A stretch of 64,000 nucleotides of DNA from positions 124,001-188,000 of the forward strand of contig NZ_PYPS01000008.1 in NCBI RefSeq assembly GCF_003027925.1. The letters are read 5' to 3'. Origin of the DNA: Micromonospora sp. RP3T. Lineage in GTDB: Bacteria > Actinomycetota > Actinomycetes > Mycobacteriales > Micromonosporaceae. Positions 46,165 to 54,949 of the stretch are shown here, in pieces (the first letter of the stretch is position 1; the number at the start of each line of letters is the position of its first letter). The notes below the pieces were generated by a model. That model saw nothing but the letters and a program-made list of their open reading frames with translations, ran no database searches and was not told the DNA's origin. The position numbers were made by a program, and so were the translations under genes.

Positions 46165-46584
46165 TCAGCCGACCTGGCTGTTGTCCTTGAGCGAGCCCCA
46201 CCCGTGCCAACGGTCGATCTCGATCGACGCGCTCACCCGGCCGCGCTCCCGGCGCGGGTACGGCTTTCCGGTGTAGTGCCGGGCGAGCCGGTCGATGTCC
46301 GCCAGGTCCGTGTCGTCGCGCAGCTCCACCACGTGCCCGACGATGCTGAGGTGGGTGTACCAGCCCTGCTCGTCCAGCACGGTGAGGGTGACCCGGGGGT
46401 CGTTGCGCAGGTGGCCCAGCCGGCGCCGCCCCTCGTCCATGTTCACCAGGATCCGGCCGTCGTCCCACAGGTACCAGGTGGCCGCGGAGACCGGCTGGCC
46501 GTCGGGGCGCAGCGTGGCGATCACGGCGGGGTTCGGCTTGCGGAGCATGGCGACGGCGGGCTCGGGCAGCGGTGGCTTCGACAT
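46165..46584 (-). CDS. PPOX-class (pyridoxamine 5'-phosphate oxidase-like) flavin/F420 protein
   Basis: The 139-residue split-barrel protein starts at ATG 46584 with AGGAGAG upstream. Characteristic segments are AVIATLRPDGQPVSAATWYLWDD, VNMDEGRRRLGHLRNDPRVTLTVLD and YTHLSIVGHVVELRDD. A C-terminal YTGKPYPRRERGRVSASI segment follows. Actinobacterial members bind F420, FMN or heme and reduce quinones, biliverdin or xenobiotics. The cofactor cannot be assigned with certainty. It is 23 bases upstream of the metallopeptidase-like gene and probably in the same transcript. Confidence 0.87.
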   Translation of the reverse strand: MSKPPLPEPAVAMLRKPNPAVIATLRPDGQPVSAATWYLWDDGRILVNMDEGRRRLGHLRNDPRVTLTVLDEQGWYTHLSIVGHVVELRDDTDLADIDRLARHYTGKPYPRRERGRVSASIEIDRWHGWGSLKDNSQVG

Positions 46585-46648
46585 GGCTCTCCTCTTCGCG
46601 GCAGCGCTGTCTCCGCACTGTACGTACCGGCCGTGTGCCGTGCAGGGA

Positions 46649-46684
46649 AACCGGGTCCGGAGCCGGACGGCTCCGGACCCGGTT
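46649..46684 (-). terminator. hairpin terminator of the CBM2 esterase gene
   Basis: A perfect 16-bp stem (46649-46664 with 46669-46684, 4-nt loop) lies 8 bases after the stop codon at 46693. Confidence 0.8.
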
Positions 46685-46692
46685 CCGCGCCG

Positions 46693-47997
46693 TCAGGAAG
46701 CGGTGCAGCCGACGTTGCCGGGCGCGGTGCCGCCGTCACCGGTGGCGGTGAACCCGAAGGTGGTCGACGCGTTCGGGGCCAAACTGCCGTTGTAGGGGGC
46801 GTTCCGGACCTGGACGGTGCCGGTGGTGCCGGTGTTGACGCCGCCCCAGAGGCTGCTGATGGCCTGGCCGTTGGCCAGGGTCAGGCGGGCCGTCCAGCCG
46901 TTGATCGTGGCGGTGGTGTTGTTGGCCACGGTGACCTCACCCTGGAAGCCGCCCGGCCAGGTGTTGATCGTGCGGTAGCTGGCCGCGCAGCCGGTCGGCG
47001 GGGGAGTCGTCGGCGGCGTGGTCGTGGGCGGGGTCGAGGTGGGCGGCGTGCTCGTGGGCGGCGTGCTGGTCGGCGGCGCGGTGGTGGGCGGCGTGGTCGA
47101 CGCGAACTGGCTGAAGAACCGCCAGATCTCCCCGGAGGTCCAGGTCCGCGAGTCGTTCGGGCTGCCCGACCCGTCCACCGGGCTCGGCGTGTGGTCGCCG
47201 TCGAAGGCGGCCCACTGCACCGGGTAACCCGCCCGGCAGCCGGAGTAGACGGTGGTGATGTGGGTGAAGCTGTTCAGGGCCGGCTCACGGGGAGTCTGCG
47301 CGGTACAGCCGTTGTTGCGGACGAACGTGTCCCGCAGCGACCGGCCCATGGAGATGTTCAGGACGCTGTCGTGGGTGCCGTGGATGCCGAAATAGGGGAC
47401 CGGCTGGGTGCCGCCGTTGCAGCCGCTCAGGTTGGCGCCGGAGAGCACCGCCACCGCGCGGATGACGGTGGGCCGGGCGCAGGCCACCGCGTAGCTCATC
47501 GCGCCGCCGTAGCTCCAGCCGAGCGCGAACCGCTGGGTGGTGTCCACGCACAGGTCGTTCTCGACCTGCCGGGAGATGTCGTCGAAGAGGGTGAGGTCCC
47601 GGCCGTTGGTGTTGGCCCAGCCGTTGTCGATGCCCTGCGGCGCGACGAAGATCGTGCTGTTGTTCGACAGCGGCAGGAGTCCGTAGTAGCCGGCCGAGGC
47701 GACGTTGTTCGCGGAGCCGTTCAGCCAGTGGAAGCCGAAGACCAGCCGGTAGGGGTGGTTCCGGTCGTACCCGTCCGGGATGCGCAGGATGTAGCTGCGG
47801 TTCTGTCCGCCGCTGGAGATGGTGCGCGTCCCGTTGGTGAGCGTGGGGGCCTTGCCGCAGCCGGCGGTCGCCGCGAGCGTGCCGTTCGTCGCGGCCTGCG
47901 CCGCGGGGCCGAGGCCGCCGCTCAGCACGCCGCCCGCGGCCGCCGCGAACAGCAGGGCCGCGGCGGCGAGGGATGAAAGAAGCGGGGTACGTTTCAC
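46693..47997 (-). CDS. secreted PHB-depolymerase/feruloyl-esterase-type hydrolase with CBM2
   Basis: The start is GTG 47997, preceded by GGAGG; longer frames cross the promoter. The 434-residue product has a signal peptide (cleavage near AAQAAT). An esterase domain follows (CGKAPTLTNGTRTISSGGQ, YRLVFGFHWLNG, FVAPQGIDNGWAN, nucleophile GWSYGGAMSYA, GIHGTHDSV for the acid, FDGDHTPS for the His). A TPPTS linker leads to a C-terminal CBM2. This is the CE1-like type that removes ferulic or acetyl groups from xylan, or cuts polyesters. A partial paralogue at 62741 has the same catalytic domain but a CBM13. Confidence 0.87.
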   Translation of the reverse strand: MKRTPLLSSLAAAALLFAAAAGGVLSGGLGPAAQAATNGTLAATAGCGKAPTLTNGTRTISSGGQNRSYILRIPDGYDRNHPYRLVFGFHWLNGSANNVASAGYYGLLPLSNNSTIFVAPQGIDNGWANTNGRDLTLFDDISRQVENDLCVDTTQRFALGWSYGGAMSYAVACARPTVIRAVAVLSGANLSGCNGGTQPVPYFGIHGTHDSVLNISMGRSLRDTFVRNNGCTAQTPREPALNSFTHITTVYSGCRAGYPVQWAAFDGDHTPSPVDGSGSPNDSRTWTSGEIWRFFSQFASTTPPTTAPPTSTPPTSTPPTSTPPTTTPPTTPPPTGCAASYRTINTWPGGFQGEVTVANNTTATINGWTARLTLANGQAISSLWGGVNTGTTGTVQVRNAPYNGSLAPNASTTFGFTATGDGGTAPGNVGCTAS

Positions 47998-48287
47998 GAT
48001 TGCTTGCCTCCGTGCCGTCGATGTCTGGTGGCGGTGGTGTGTGCGCGTGGGCGCCCGGCGACCGCCGACGTGCCGCCGGAAGCGGAAGCCGTGCCGGGTC
48101 GCCTGCGAGGTGGCGGGGGAGAGCGGTGCGGCCGGGCCGGAACGGGGTCCGGCAGCGACCTGCGGTCGGCTGGCGTCGGCGGAACGGCCCGGACCGGTCA
48201 CCGGCCGGTCGGGCGGCGGAAGAAGGCCGGTGCAGCGCCGTGCCGGTCGACCGGATCGTGGAAGCGTGCCCTGCGCTCCCGTGCCGA

Positions 48288-48317
48288 AAGATAGCAGGTT
48301 ATCGATAACATCTTCAA
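48288..48317 (-). promoter_or_regulatory. promoter with palindromic operator upstream of the CBM2 esterase
   Basis: On the minus strand TTGAAG (48317-48312), an 18-base spacer and TATCTT (48293-48288) form a promoter. The perfect palindrome GTTATCGATAAC (48298-48309) lies in the spacer, a typical repressor position. The leader is about 280 bases. The rest of 47998-48449 holds no gene I can support. Confidence 0.6.
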
Positions 48318-48436
48318 CCGGAAGCGTTCCGGTAAAAACGCCGCCTCGGCCCGAAACTCTCGCCCGATCCCCCGAAACGCCTGCCCCGGAGGTGTGGTCC
48401 TCCACTGTGAGCGATCACACCATCGGACGTGGCCGC

Positions 48437-48442
48437 TAGGGT
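48437..48442 (+). promoter_or_regulatory. leaderless-type -10 box
   Basis: TAGGGT lies 7 bases before the GTG at 48450, the spacing expected when transcription starts at the start codon. There is no RBS. Confidence 0.55.
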
Positions 48443-48449
48443 GCGAGGC

Positions 48450-48947
48450 GTGCACATCCGTTTCGACGTACCCGCCGATCCCACCTACCCGAGCCGGGTG
48501 GCCGCCGCGCTCAGCGGCGTCCGGCTGCGCCCGTTCGGCCGCCTCGGCGCGGCGCTGGCCGCGGTCGGGGCGGTCGGGCTGGCCGCCGCGTGGGCGTTCG
48601 GGTGGGGCGACCGGGCCGCGCCGCTGTGGACCTCGCTGCTCGTGGCCGGCCTGCTGTCGATGCTGTACGCGCCGTGGGTCCAGTGGCGGGCCCGACGCCG
48701 CTCCGGTGACTACGCCGTCGAGGGCGGCTACGAGATCACCGACGACAACATCATGATGCGCAGCGGCTCGGAGTCCGCCGGCATCGCGTGGGACGGGGTG
48801 AGCCGGGTGACGGACACCCCGGAGTTCTGGATCGTGTACGTCGGCCGGATGCCGGCCACCGTGATCCCGCGCCGGTTGATGTCCGCCGGGGACGCCGAGG
48901 CGCTGCACGCGTTCCTGACCGGACGCGGCCTGCTCCGGTCCCGGTGA
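48450..48947 (+). CDS. YcxB-like membrane protein
   Basis: I chose GTG 48450, which follows a -10-like TAGGGT by 7 bases and has no RBS, so the transcript is probably leaderless; GTGs at 48429 and 48441 are alternatives. The 165-residue protein has two hydrophobic helices (residues about 30-75) and a C-terminal domain with YEITDDNIMMRSGSES, IAWDGVSRVTDTPEFW and VIPRRLMSAGDAEAL. That is the YcxB-like pattern. The function of this family is unknown. It does not overlap the next gene but is transcribed in the same direction. Confidence 0.75.
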   Translation: MHIRFDVPADPTYPSRVAAALSGVRLRPFGRLGAALAAVGAVGLAAAWAFGWGDRAAPLWTSLLVAGLLSMLYAPWVQWRARRRSGDYAVEGGYEITDDNIMMRSGSESAGIAWDGVSRVTDTPEFWIVYVGRMPATVIPRRLMSAGDAEALHAFLTGRGLLRSR

Positions 48948-48966
48948 ACCTGTCACCGGCCGTCCC

Positions 48967-48972
48967 TAGACT
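48967..48972 (+). promoter_or_regulatory. leaderless-type -10 box
   Basis: TAGACT lies 7 bases before the GTG at 48980, with no RBS in between. Confidence 0.5.
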
Positions 48973-48979
48973 GCGGGCC

Positions 48980-49447
48980 GTGAGATACCAGGAATTCGAG
49001 GCGGCCGTCCGCCGGTTGGTCGCCGGTGCCCGCGACGAGGCCGTGCGCGCCTTCGGCGCCGAGACGGTGGCCCGGGTCGTCCGGGACGACGAACTGACCG
49101 GGATCGCCGCCGCGGGTGAGCTCGACGACGACGCGGCGGCGGCGTTCACCGTCGCGCGGGCGAACGCGGCGACGGCCGGCGCGGCCGAACTGCGCGCGCT
49201 GCTCACCCGCATCGACGACGGCGTCCTCAGCGACGGGGACATGGATCCGGAGCTGCTCATCGCCGTCTCGGCGCTCGAACACTGGACGACCTATCTGGAG
49301 ACCGGCCACCGCGACGAGATCCACGAGCTTGCCGTACGCGCCGTCGAGCAGGTCGACCACCGGGCCCCGGCCGATCTCGACGACTTCCTGGCCGGCCCCG
49401 AGATGGCCGCCGAGTACGCGCGGATCGAGCGCCTGCTCGCCGCGTGA
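48980..49447 (+). CDS. conserved-looking acidic protein of unknown function
   Basis: The 155-residue product starts at GTG 48980, preceded by TAGACT at leaderless spacing. It is soluble, acidic and largely helical, rich in Ala, Asp and Glu (FEAAVRRLVAGARDEAVRAF, DDELTGIAAAGELDD, ALEHWTTYLETGHRDEIHEL). No signal peptide, cysteine or catalytic motif is visible. I do not recognise it. The codon-position GC bias typical of real genes and the clean -10/start arrangement support it as a gene. Confidence 0.65.
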   Translation: MRYQEFEAAVRRLVAGARDEAVRAFGAETVARVVRDDELTGIAAAGELDDDAAAAFTVARANAATAGAAELRALLTRIDDGVLSDGDMDPELLIAVSALEHWTTYLETGHRDEIHELAVRAVEQVDHRAPADLDDFLAGPEMAAEYARIERLLAA

Positions 49448-49560
49448 CGGCACCCGGCCGGGGTCCGCCGATCCCGGGACCGGCGGACCCTGGTTGCGCC
49501 GGCCGGCGGCGGGCATCGTACGGGTCGTGGGCCGGAGACTCCGGCGCGCGGAAGGGAACC

Positions 49561-50427
49561 ATGACGGACCACGCACTTCCCGGCGGCACCTACCCGGTGG
49601 GCGACCTGACCCTCACCCGGGTCGGCTACGGCGCCATGCAGTTGGCCGGTCCGGGCGTGTTCGGGCCGCCCCGGGACCGGGCCGCCGCGGTCGCCGTGCT
49701 GCGCACGGCGGTGGAGCTGGGCATCCGGCACATCGACACGGCGGACTTCTACGGTCCGCACGTCACCAACGAGATCATCCGCGAGGCGCTCGCGCCGTAC
49801 CCGGACGACCTGCACATCGTCACGAAGGTCGGCAACCGTCGCGACGCGCAGGGCGGCTGGCCGCCCGCCCGCACCCCGGCCGAGCTGACCGAGCAGGTGC
49901 ACGACAACCTGCGACGCCTCGGTCTGGACGCGCTCGACGTGGTGAACCTGCGGGTCGGCGGCATGGACGCACCCGTGCCGGGTTCGATCGCCGAGCCGTT
50001 CGGCACGCTCGCCGGCCTGCGGGAGCAGGGGTTGATCCGGCACCTGGGGCTGAGCACCGTCACCTCGGAACAGCTCACCGAGGCGCAGTCGATCGCCCCG
50101 GTGGTGTGCGTGCAGAACTTCTACAACCTCGCCAACCGGGGTGACGACGAGCTGGTCGACCGCACCGCCCGGGAGGGCGTCGCCTACGTGCCGTACTTCC
50201 CGCTGGGCGGCTTCTCGCCGATGCAGTCCGACGTCCTGGACCGGGTCGCGGCCCGGCTGGCGGCCACGCCGATGGCCGTCGCGCTCGCCTGGCTGCTGCG
50301 CCGCGCACCGAACATCCTGCTCATCCCCGGCACGTCCTCGGTCGCGCACCTGCGCGAGAACGTCGCCGGGGCGGCCCTGGAACTGCCCGCCGACGCGCTC
50401 GCCGAGCTGGACGCGGTCGGCGCGTGA
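49561..50427 (+). CDS. aldo/keto reductase
   Basis: The start is ATG 49561 with GGAAGGGAA upstream; the frame extends upstream without an RBS. The 288 residues fold as a TIM barrel: VGYGAMQLAGPG, RHIDTADFYGPHVTNE (catalytic Asp and Tyr), HIVTKVGNRRDAQGGW (catalytic Lys) and an NADPH pocket near the end (LLIPGTSSVAHLREN). The position that normally holds the catalytic His reads DVVNLRVGG, with Asn in its place, as in some pyridoxal-reductase-like members. The substrate is unknown. It lies at the left end of a carbohydrate-utilisation region but on its own transcript. Confidence 0.87.
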   Translation: MTDHALPGGTYPVGDLTLTRVGYGAMQLAGPGVFGPPRDRAAAVAVLRTAVELGIRHIDTADFYGPHVTNEIIREALAPYPDDLHIVTKVGNRRDAQGGWPPARTPAELTEQVHDNLRRLGLDALDVVNLRVGGMDAPVPGSIAEPFGTLAGLREQGLIRHLGLSTVTSEQLTEAQSIAPVVCVQNFYNLANRGDDELVDRTAREGVAYVPYFPLGGFSPMQSDVLDRVAARLAATPMAVALAWLLRRAPNILLIPGTSSVAHLRENVAGAALELPADALAELDAVGA

Positions 50428-50465
50428 CCCGGTCCCGACGCCGCGGGGCGGCCGTGGCGCTGCAC

Positions 50466-50471
50466 TAGGGT
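50466..50471 (+). promoter_or_regulatory. leaderless-type -10 box of the GntR gene
   Basis: TAGGGT lies 6 bases before the ATG at 50478, with no RBS. Confidence 0.55.
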
Positions 50472-50477
50472 GTGCTC

Positions 50478-51230
50478 ATGACGGCTCGCCTGGACGGGTT
50501 CGCCTTTCCGCCCCGCCGCCCGGCCGAACGGTTGGGGGTGGCGGTGGTGAGTGAGCTGGTCGAGCTGATCGTCACCGGGCAGCTCGACGCGGGGCAGCTC
50601 CTCCCGCCGGAGGGGCCGCTCAGCGAGCACTTCGGCGTGAGCCGGACGGTCATCCGGGAGTCGGTGAAGCGGCTCGAGGAGAAGGGCCTGGTGGTGGTCT
50701 CGCAGGGCCGGGGCACCCAGGTGGCCCGGGTCGGCTCGTGGAACATGCTGGATCCGGTGGTGCTCTCCGCGCTCATCGACAACGACGAGTCGCTCGGCGT
50801 CCTGGACGAGCTGACCATCGTCCGGGGCAGCCTGGAGGCGGCCATGGCGGGCACGCTGGCGAGCCGGCGTACGCCGGAGGAGCTGACCCGGGTCGAGCAC
50901 GCGCTCGCCGTGATGCGCGAGATCCGACACGAGAGCGACTCGTTCCGGCAGGCGGACGTGGTCTTCCACTTCACCGTCATGGAGCTGTCCGGGAACCGCC
51001 TGGCGGAGAACATCTGCAAGCGCCTCTACCGGCGGGCGATGGAGAGCAGCCGCTTCCACGGCATGGCGTACGAGAGCGCGTTCGAGTCGACGCTCGACGA
51101 GCACGCGCGGGTGGTCGACGCCATCGCCCGGCAGGACGTGGCCGCCGCCGAACGCACTATGCGGGACCACATCGTCACCTCGTGGCAGCGGCGCCGGTTG
51201 GCGGGGCCGGGCGGCGGCCCGGCGCGCTAG
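50478..51230 (+). CDS. GntR/FadR-family transcriptional regulator
   Basis: The 250-residue protein starts at ATG 50478 behind a leaderless-type promoter. The N-terminal winged helix has LGVAVVSELVELIVTGQL, LPPEGPLSEHFGVSRTVIRE (recognition helix) and LEEKGLVVVSQGRGTQV. The C-terminal FCD domain holds the Asp/His metal-ligand pattern (DELTIVRGSLEAAM; ADVVFHFTVMELSGN; LDEHARVVDAI). FadR/UxuR-type members respond to sugar acids. It converges with the enolase-superfamily dehydratase gene, 2 bases apart, so it probably controls sugar-acid metabolism through that gene. Confidence 0.88.
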   Translation: MTARLDGFAFPPRRPAERLGVAVVSELVELIVTGQLDAGQLLPPEGPLSEHFGVSRTVIRESVKRLEEKGLVVVSQGRGTQVARVGSWNMLDPVVLSALIDNDESLGVLDELTIVRGSLEAAMAGTLASRRTPEELTRVEHALAVMREIRHESDSFRQADVVFHFTVMELSGNRLAENICKRLYRRAMESSRFHGMAYESAFESTLDEHARVVDAIARQDVAAAERTMRDHIVTSWQRRRLAGPGGGPAR

Positions 51231-51232
51231 CT

Positions 51233-52363
51233 TCAGGGGTCGGGGACGAGCCGCAGGCCGGCGCGGTCGGGCCGGACGTGCGGCCCGGTCGCCGAGCGGG
51301 GCGCGTCGGTGGGCGCGAGGCGCTGCTCGTCGACCTCGATGCCCAGCCCCGGCCGGTCGCCGAGGACGATGCCGCCGTCCGCGATCTCCTGGTCCACGGT
51401 CAGCCCGATCGGCCAGGTGAAGTCCTGGACCTCGCACGACAGGTGGTTGGGCACCGCCGCGGCGGCGGCCGCCAGCGGGTTGGCGTGGTAGGCCACCGGG
51501 CTCACCGGCAGGTCCCGCCCGTGCGCGACCACGGCGGTCCGCAGGAAGTGGGTGATGCCCCAGACGCTGCCCACCTGGACGACGTCGACGGCGTCCGCGT
51601 CCAGCAGGGGCCGGAACTGTTCCAGGCCGGTGAGGTTCTCGCCGGTGGCGACCGCCGCCCGGACGCCGTGCCGCACCGCCGCGAGGCCGGCCGCGTCCCA
51701 CCGGCGGACCGGTTCCTCGACCCAGGTCAGGTCGACGGTGCGCTCCAGCGCGGTGACGAACCGGACGGCCTGGGCGCGGTTCCACGACTCGTTGGCGTCG
51801 ACCATCAGCGCCGGGCGGCCGGTGTTACGGCCGAGGATCTCCCGGACCGTCTCCAGCCGGCGTCGGTCCCGCTCGACGTCGTGGCCGCCCTTGAGCTTGG
51901 CGGCGGTGAAGCCGCGTTCGGCGAAGCGCTCGTACAGTCGCGCGAGCGCGTCGTCGTCGAGGGCGATGTCGAGCCCGGAGGCGTAGCCGGGGACGAACCG
52001 GTCGGCGGCGCCGACGGTGCGCCAGAGCGGCTCGTCGGCCGCCTTCGCCTTGAGATCCCACAACGCCATGTCGAGCGCGCCGACGGTGCCGAACGTCGCG
52101 CCCGCGTGGCCGGTCTTGAAGACCTGGTTCAGCATCCGGTCGTAGAGCGCCGGGGCGGCGCGGGGATCCGCGCCGTCGACCGCGCCGAAGACCCGCTCGA
52201 CGTCCCCGTGCGGGCCGAGACCGACGCCTTCCAGACCGATGTCGGTCTCCAGGATCAGCACGGGCACGTCGGTACGCGTCCGCGGCATCACCCCGTTGGC
52301 GTCGCCGATCAGCCGTCCCCAGTCGTGCGCGGTGGTGAGGCTGCGGTAGCCGGTGACCTTCAC
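51233..52363 (-). CDS. mandelate racemase/enolase-superfamily sugar-acid dehydratase
   Basis: The start is GTG 52363, preceded by GAGGAG. The 376-residue product has the capping domain (VPVLILETDIGLEGVGLGPHG) and barrel ligands. These are the acid/base AAKLKGGHD (KxK-like), then MVDANESW (Asp), WVEEPVRRW (Glu), ATGENLTG (Glu) and the catalytic His in AYHANPL. It belongs with galactonate, gluconate, fuconate or rhamnonate dehydratases, which remove water from aldonic acids to 2-keto-3-deoxy products. Which sugar acid is used is not evident. It is probably controlled by the convergent GntR regulator. Confidence 0.85.
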   Translation of the reverse strand: MKVTGYRSLTTAHDWGRLIGDANGVMPRTRTDVPVLILETDIGLEGVGLGPHGDVERVFGAVDGADPRAAPALYDRMLNQVFKTGHAGATFGTVGALDMALWDLKAKAADEPLWRTVGAADRFVPGYASGLDIALDDDALARLYERFAERGFTAAKLKGGHDVERDRRRLETVREILGRNTGRPALMVDANESWNRAQAVRFVTALERTVDLTWVEEPVRRWDAAGLAAVRHGVRAAVATGENLTGLEQFRPLLDADAVDVVQVGSVWGITHFLRTAVVAHGRDLPVSPVAYHANPLAAAAAAVPNHLSCEVQDFTWPIGLTVDQEIADGGIVLGDRPGLGIEVDEQRLAPTDAPRSATGPHVRPDRAGLRLVPDP

Positions 52364-52388
52364 GCTCGTCTCCTCGCCGCCGTCCCGG

Positions 52389-54785
52389 TCAGCCCCGCAG
52401 GCTCCACTGCTGGTTGGCCCCGCCGTTGCAGGCCCACAGGATCAGCTTGGTCCCGTTGGCGGTGCCGGCGGCGTTGGCGTCGAGGCAGAGCCCGGACTGC
52501 TGGCCGACGATGGTGCCGTTGGCGTTGACGGTCCACTGCTGGTTGGGCTGGCCGTTGCAGTCCCAGATGATCACGGCGGTGCCGTTGCTGGTGCCCTGGC
52601 CGTTGGCGTCCAGGCACTTGCTGCCGTACACCTGGAGCTGCCGCCCGGCGGTGACGGTCCAGCGTTGCCCGGTGGCGCTGCCGCAGTCCCAGAGCTGGAC
52701 CTGGGTGCCGTTCGTGGTGGACGAGTTGGGCACGTCCACGCAGCGGCCGGACTGCCCGCCGACGATCTGCTGGGCGGTGCCGCTCGGCGGCGGCGTGGTC
52801 GGGCCGCCGGAGCCCTGCGGGCCGGCGGCGTTCATCACGGTCTGCGCGCCGGCCGGCCAGTTGCCGTTGCTGACCGTCGTGTTGCCGGAGACCACGTTGC
52901 CCCGGTCGCCGTTGGTGACGTTGGTGCTGTTGTTTGTCGACCAGTTGTTGGTGAGCGTCCAGTTGCCCATGTTCTCGCCGCCCCAGTAGTTGGCGGTGGC
53001 CCAGGTGCCGGTGTTCGAGAAGACGTTGGTGGTGACCGTGTAGTACTTGGAGCCCTCGTCGAAGTAGACGCCGAAGTAGCCGTTGGTCCGCAGGCAGTAG
53101 TTCTCGCTGATCAATGCGTTCGGGTTCCAGCCCAGCGTGTAGATGCACCCGCCGTCGTTCATCTGCTGCATCACGTCGTGGACGTGGTTGCCGACCACGC
53201 GGTTGTTCGACGCGGTGGTCGGGGTGCTGTAGCGCGGCTGGTAGTTGTACAGACCGCGACGGGCGTACTCGTTGTTGCCGCCGGCGTCGTTGGCGCCCCA
53301 GCCGTACCCGATCGTCAGGCCGGAGTACGGCAGGTTGTAGATCTCGTTGTGGCTGATCGTGGCGTTGGTGACGTACGTGGGCAGCACCGAGCTGATGCCG
53401 CGGTAGTCCAGGCCGAGGTCGTGGATCCGGTTGTTGCTGACGGTGATGTCCCGGTTGGTCATCCGGGCGTCGCTCGGGTGGTGCGCATCGGCGCGCACGC
53501 CGCCGATGACGAAGCCGCCGGCCGCGTTGCGGGCGATCTCGGAGCGGGTGACGGTGATGTTGCTGGCGCCCAGCCCGACGCCGGTGGCGTGCGCGTTGGC
53601 GTCGTTGCCGATGCCCACGGCGGTCTGGCCCAGGTTGACGAACTGGGAGTCGCTGAACGTGATGGTGTTGGCGGCCGAGATCTGCACCGCGGCGGGCATC
53701 TGGGACCAGCTCGGTCGGGCCGCCTCGAACTGCTGGCAGCCGGAGGTGCAGGAGCCCCACGCGGGCCAGGACCAGGTGCCGGCGATGTACGAGCCGGTCT
53801 GCTGGTCGACCCACCCCTGGTTGCTGCTGGGACCCAGCCAACTGGTGCCGGTGAACGTGAGGCCGGAGAACGCGATGTGGTGCGCCGGGCTGGCGTAGCT
53901 GCCGCCCACGGTGACCAGCGACTGCGTCACCGGGAACTCGACGTCCACCGTGGACATGCTCTGCCCGGAGCGCGGGATGTAGTAGAGCGTGCCGGTGCCG
54001 GTGTCGACGTACCACTCGCCGGGGGAGTCGAGGAACTCGTACGCGTTCACCAGGTAGAACGGGCCGGCCCGGAACGGGTTCATCAGGGTGTCGTAGCCGA
54101 AGTTGTTGTTGTTCCAGGCCGGCTGCGCCATGGTGAGCAGGCCGCCGCTGATGCTCTGCACCGGCGAGTACCGGTCGGTGAACGAGTTGATCCCTTCGAC
54201 CTCGACCCGGTTGGCGTTGGCCAGGTTGTTCAGGTAGTTCAGGTTGCCGTTGGTGATCCGCAGGCCGGTGGCCGAGGCGCTGAAGTCCGACCGGCTCACC
54301 GCCGTCCGGGCCCGGGTGGCCAGTTGCCCGTCGACGTAGAGCTGCCGGGTGTTCTGCCCGGCGCCGACGTTCGCCCGCCAGATGTTGCGGCCGGAGTCGG
54401 CGACGGACCAGCCGGTCACCTGCTTCGCGCCGCTGATCACCGGATGCGCCCCGGAGGCGGCCTGCCAGCGCACGGTGTGACCGTTGGTGCCGGAGTCGGC
54501 CGCGCCGAACGTCAGCGGCGACGTCACCCGGTAGACGCCGTCGGAGAGCTGCACCACGATGTCGTCCGACATGCCGCCGACCAGCGAGCGCACGGTGGCC
54601 TGGGCGGTGGACAACGAGCAGGGCTGGGTGGCGGTGCAGCCGCTGCCGGTGCCGCCGGGGGAGGCGTACACGGTGGTGGCGGCGGCCGAGGCGGACGTGG
54701 CGAACGCCGCGACGGCGACGCCGGCGATCGCCGTGGCCAGCGCGAGGCCGGTCACGGCCGACCGTCGCAGGGCGGATGCGTTCAC
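52389..54785 (-). CDS. secreted right-handed beta-helix enzyme with C-terminal CBM13
   Basis: The start is GTG 54785, preceded by GGAGG. The 798-residue product has a signal peptide (cleavage near TSASAAATT). The N-terminal part (VYASPGGTGSGC, PVISGAKQVTGW, TRQLYVDGQLATRA) is of the kind found in GH141-like and related beta-helix glycosidases. A long parallel beta-helix follows, with many NNRI/SHNEI/TVTRSE turns (residues about 330-650). A Gly/Pro linker and a ricin-type beta-trefoil CBM13 end the protein, with three GKCLDA/QW-type repeats (CVDVPNSSTTNG; KCLDANGQGTSNG; LCLDANAAGTANG). The substrate is probably a plant polysaccharide such as pectin or fucosylated glycan. GH141 is a tentative call. 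Confidence 0.83.
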   Translation of the reverse strand: MNASALRRSAVTGLALATAIAGVAVAAFATSASAAATTVYASPGGTGSGCTATQPCSLSTAQATVRSLVGGMSDDIVVQLSDGVYRVTSPLTFGAADSGTNGHTVRWQAASGAHPVISGAKQVTGWSVADSGRNIWRANVGAGQNTRQLYVDGQLATRARTAVSRSDFSASATGLRITNGNLNYLNNLANANRVEVEGINSFTDRYSPVQSISGGLLTMAQPAWNNNNFGYDTLMNPFRAGPFYLVNAYEFLDSPGEWYVDTGTGTLYYIPRSGQSMSTVDVEFPVTQSLVTVGGSYASPAHHIAFSGLTFTGTSWLGPSSNQGWVDQQTGSYIAGTWSWPAWGSCTSGCQQFEAARPSWSQMPAAVQISAANTITFSDSQFVNLGQTAVGIGNDANAHATGVGLGASNITVTRSEIARNAAGGFVIGGVRADAHHPSDARMTNRDITVSNNRIHDLGLDYRGISSVLPTYVTNATISHNEIYNLPYSGLTIGYGWGANDAGGNNEYARRGLYNYQPRYSTPTTASNNRVVGNHVHDVMQQMNDGGCIYTLGWNPNALISENYCLRTNGYFGVYFDEGSKYYTVTTNVFSNTGTWATANYWGGENMGNWTLTNNWSTNNSTNVTNGDRGNVVSGNTTVSNGNWPAGAQTVMNAAGPQGSGGPTTPPPSGTAQQIVGGQSGRCVDVPNSSTTNGTQVQLWDCGSATGQRWTVTAGRQLQVYGSKCLDANGQGTSNGTAVIIWDCNGQPNQQWTVNANGTIVGQQSGLCLDANAAGTANGTKLILWACNGGANQQWSLRG

Positions 54786-54820
54786 GGAACCTCCAGCGGC
54801 GCGTATAGGTATGACGTCTC

Positions 54821-54849
54821 ATGTTAAGCAGTTATCAATATCGATACAA
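54821..54849 (-). promoter_or_regulatory. promoter and candidate operator of the beta-helix enzyme gene
   Basis: On the minus strand TTGTAT (54849-54844), a 17-base spacer and TAACAT (54826-54821) form a promoter. The spacer contains TTATCAATATCGATA on the plus strand, similar to the operator-like site at 48298. Confidence 0.58.
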
Positions 54850-54874
54850 GTCGATTGCTTGGCGGACATGCGCG

Positions 54875-54904
54875 TTGACACCCGTCACCGCCCCGACCTA
54901 GGGT
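54875..54904 (+). promoter_or_regulatory. sigma-A-type promoter of the LacI regulator gene
   Basis: TTGACA (54875-54880), an 18-base spacer and TAGGGT (54899-54904) lie about 45 bases upstream of the LacI start codon. Confidence 0.65.
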
Positions 54905-54949
54905 CGTCCCACCAGGTGAACCGATTCGACGACCGTTGCCGGGAGCGGG

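Noticed and set aside
52360..54822. An 820-codon open frame overlapping the beta-helix enzyme
   Set aside because: It is another frame of the same strand with Arg/Gln-rich sequence and no domain. The 52389-54785 frame has a signal peptide, beta-helix turns and CBM13.
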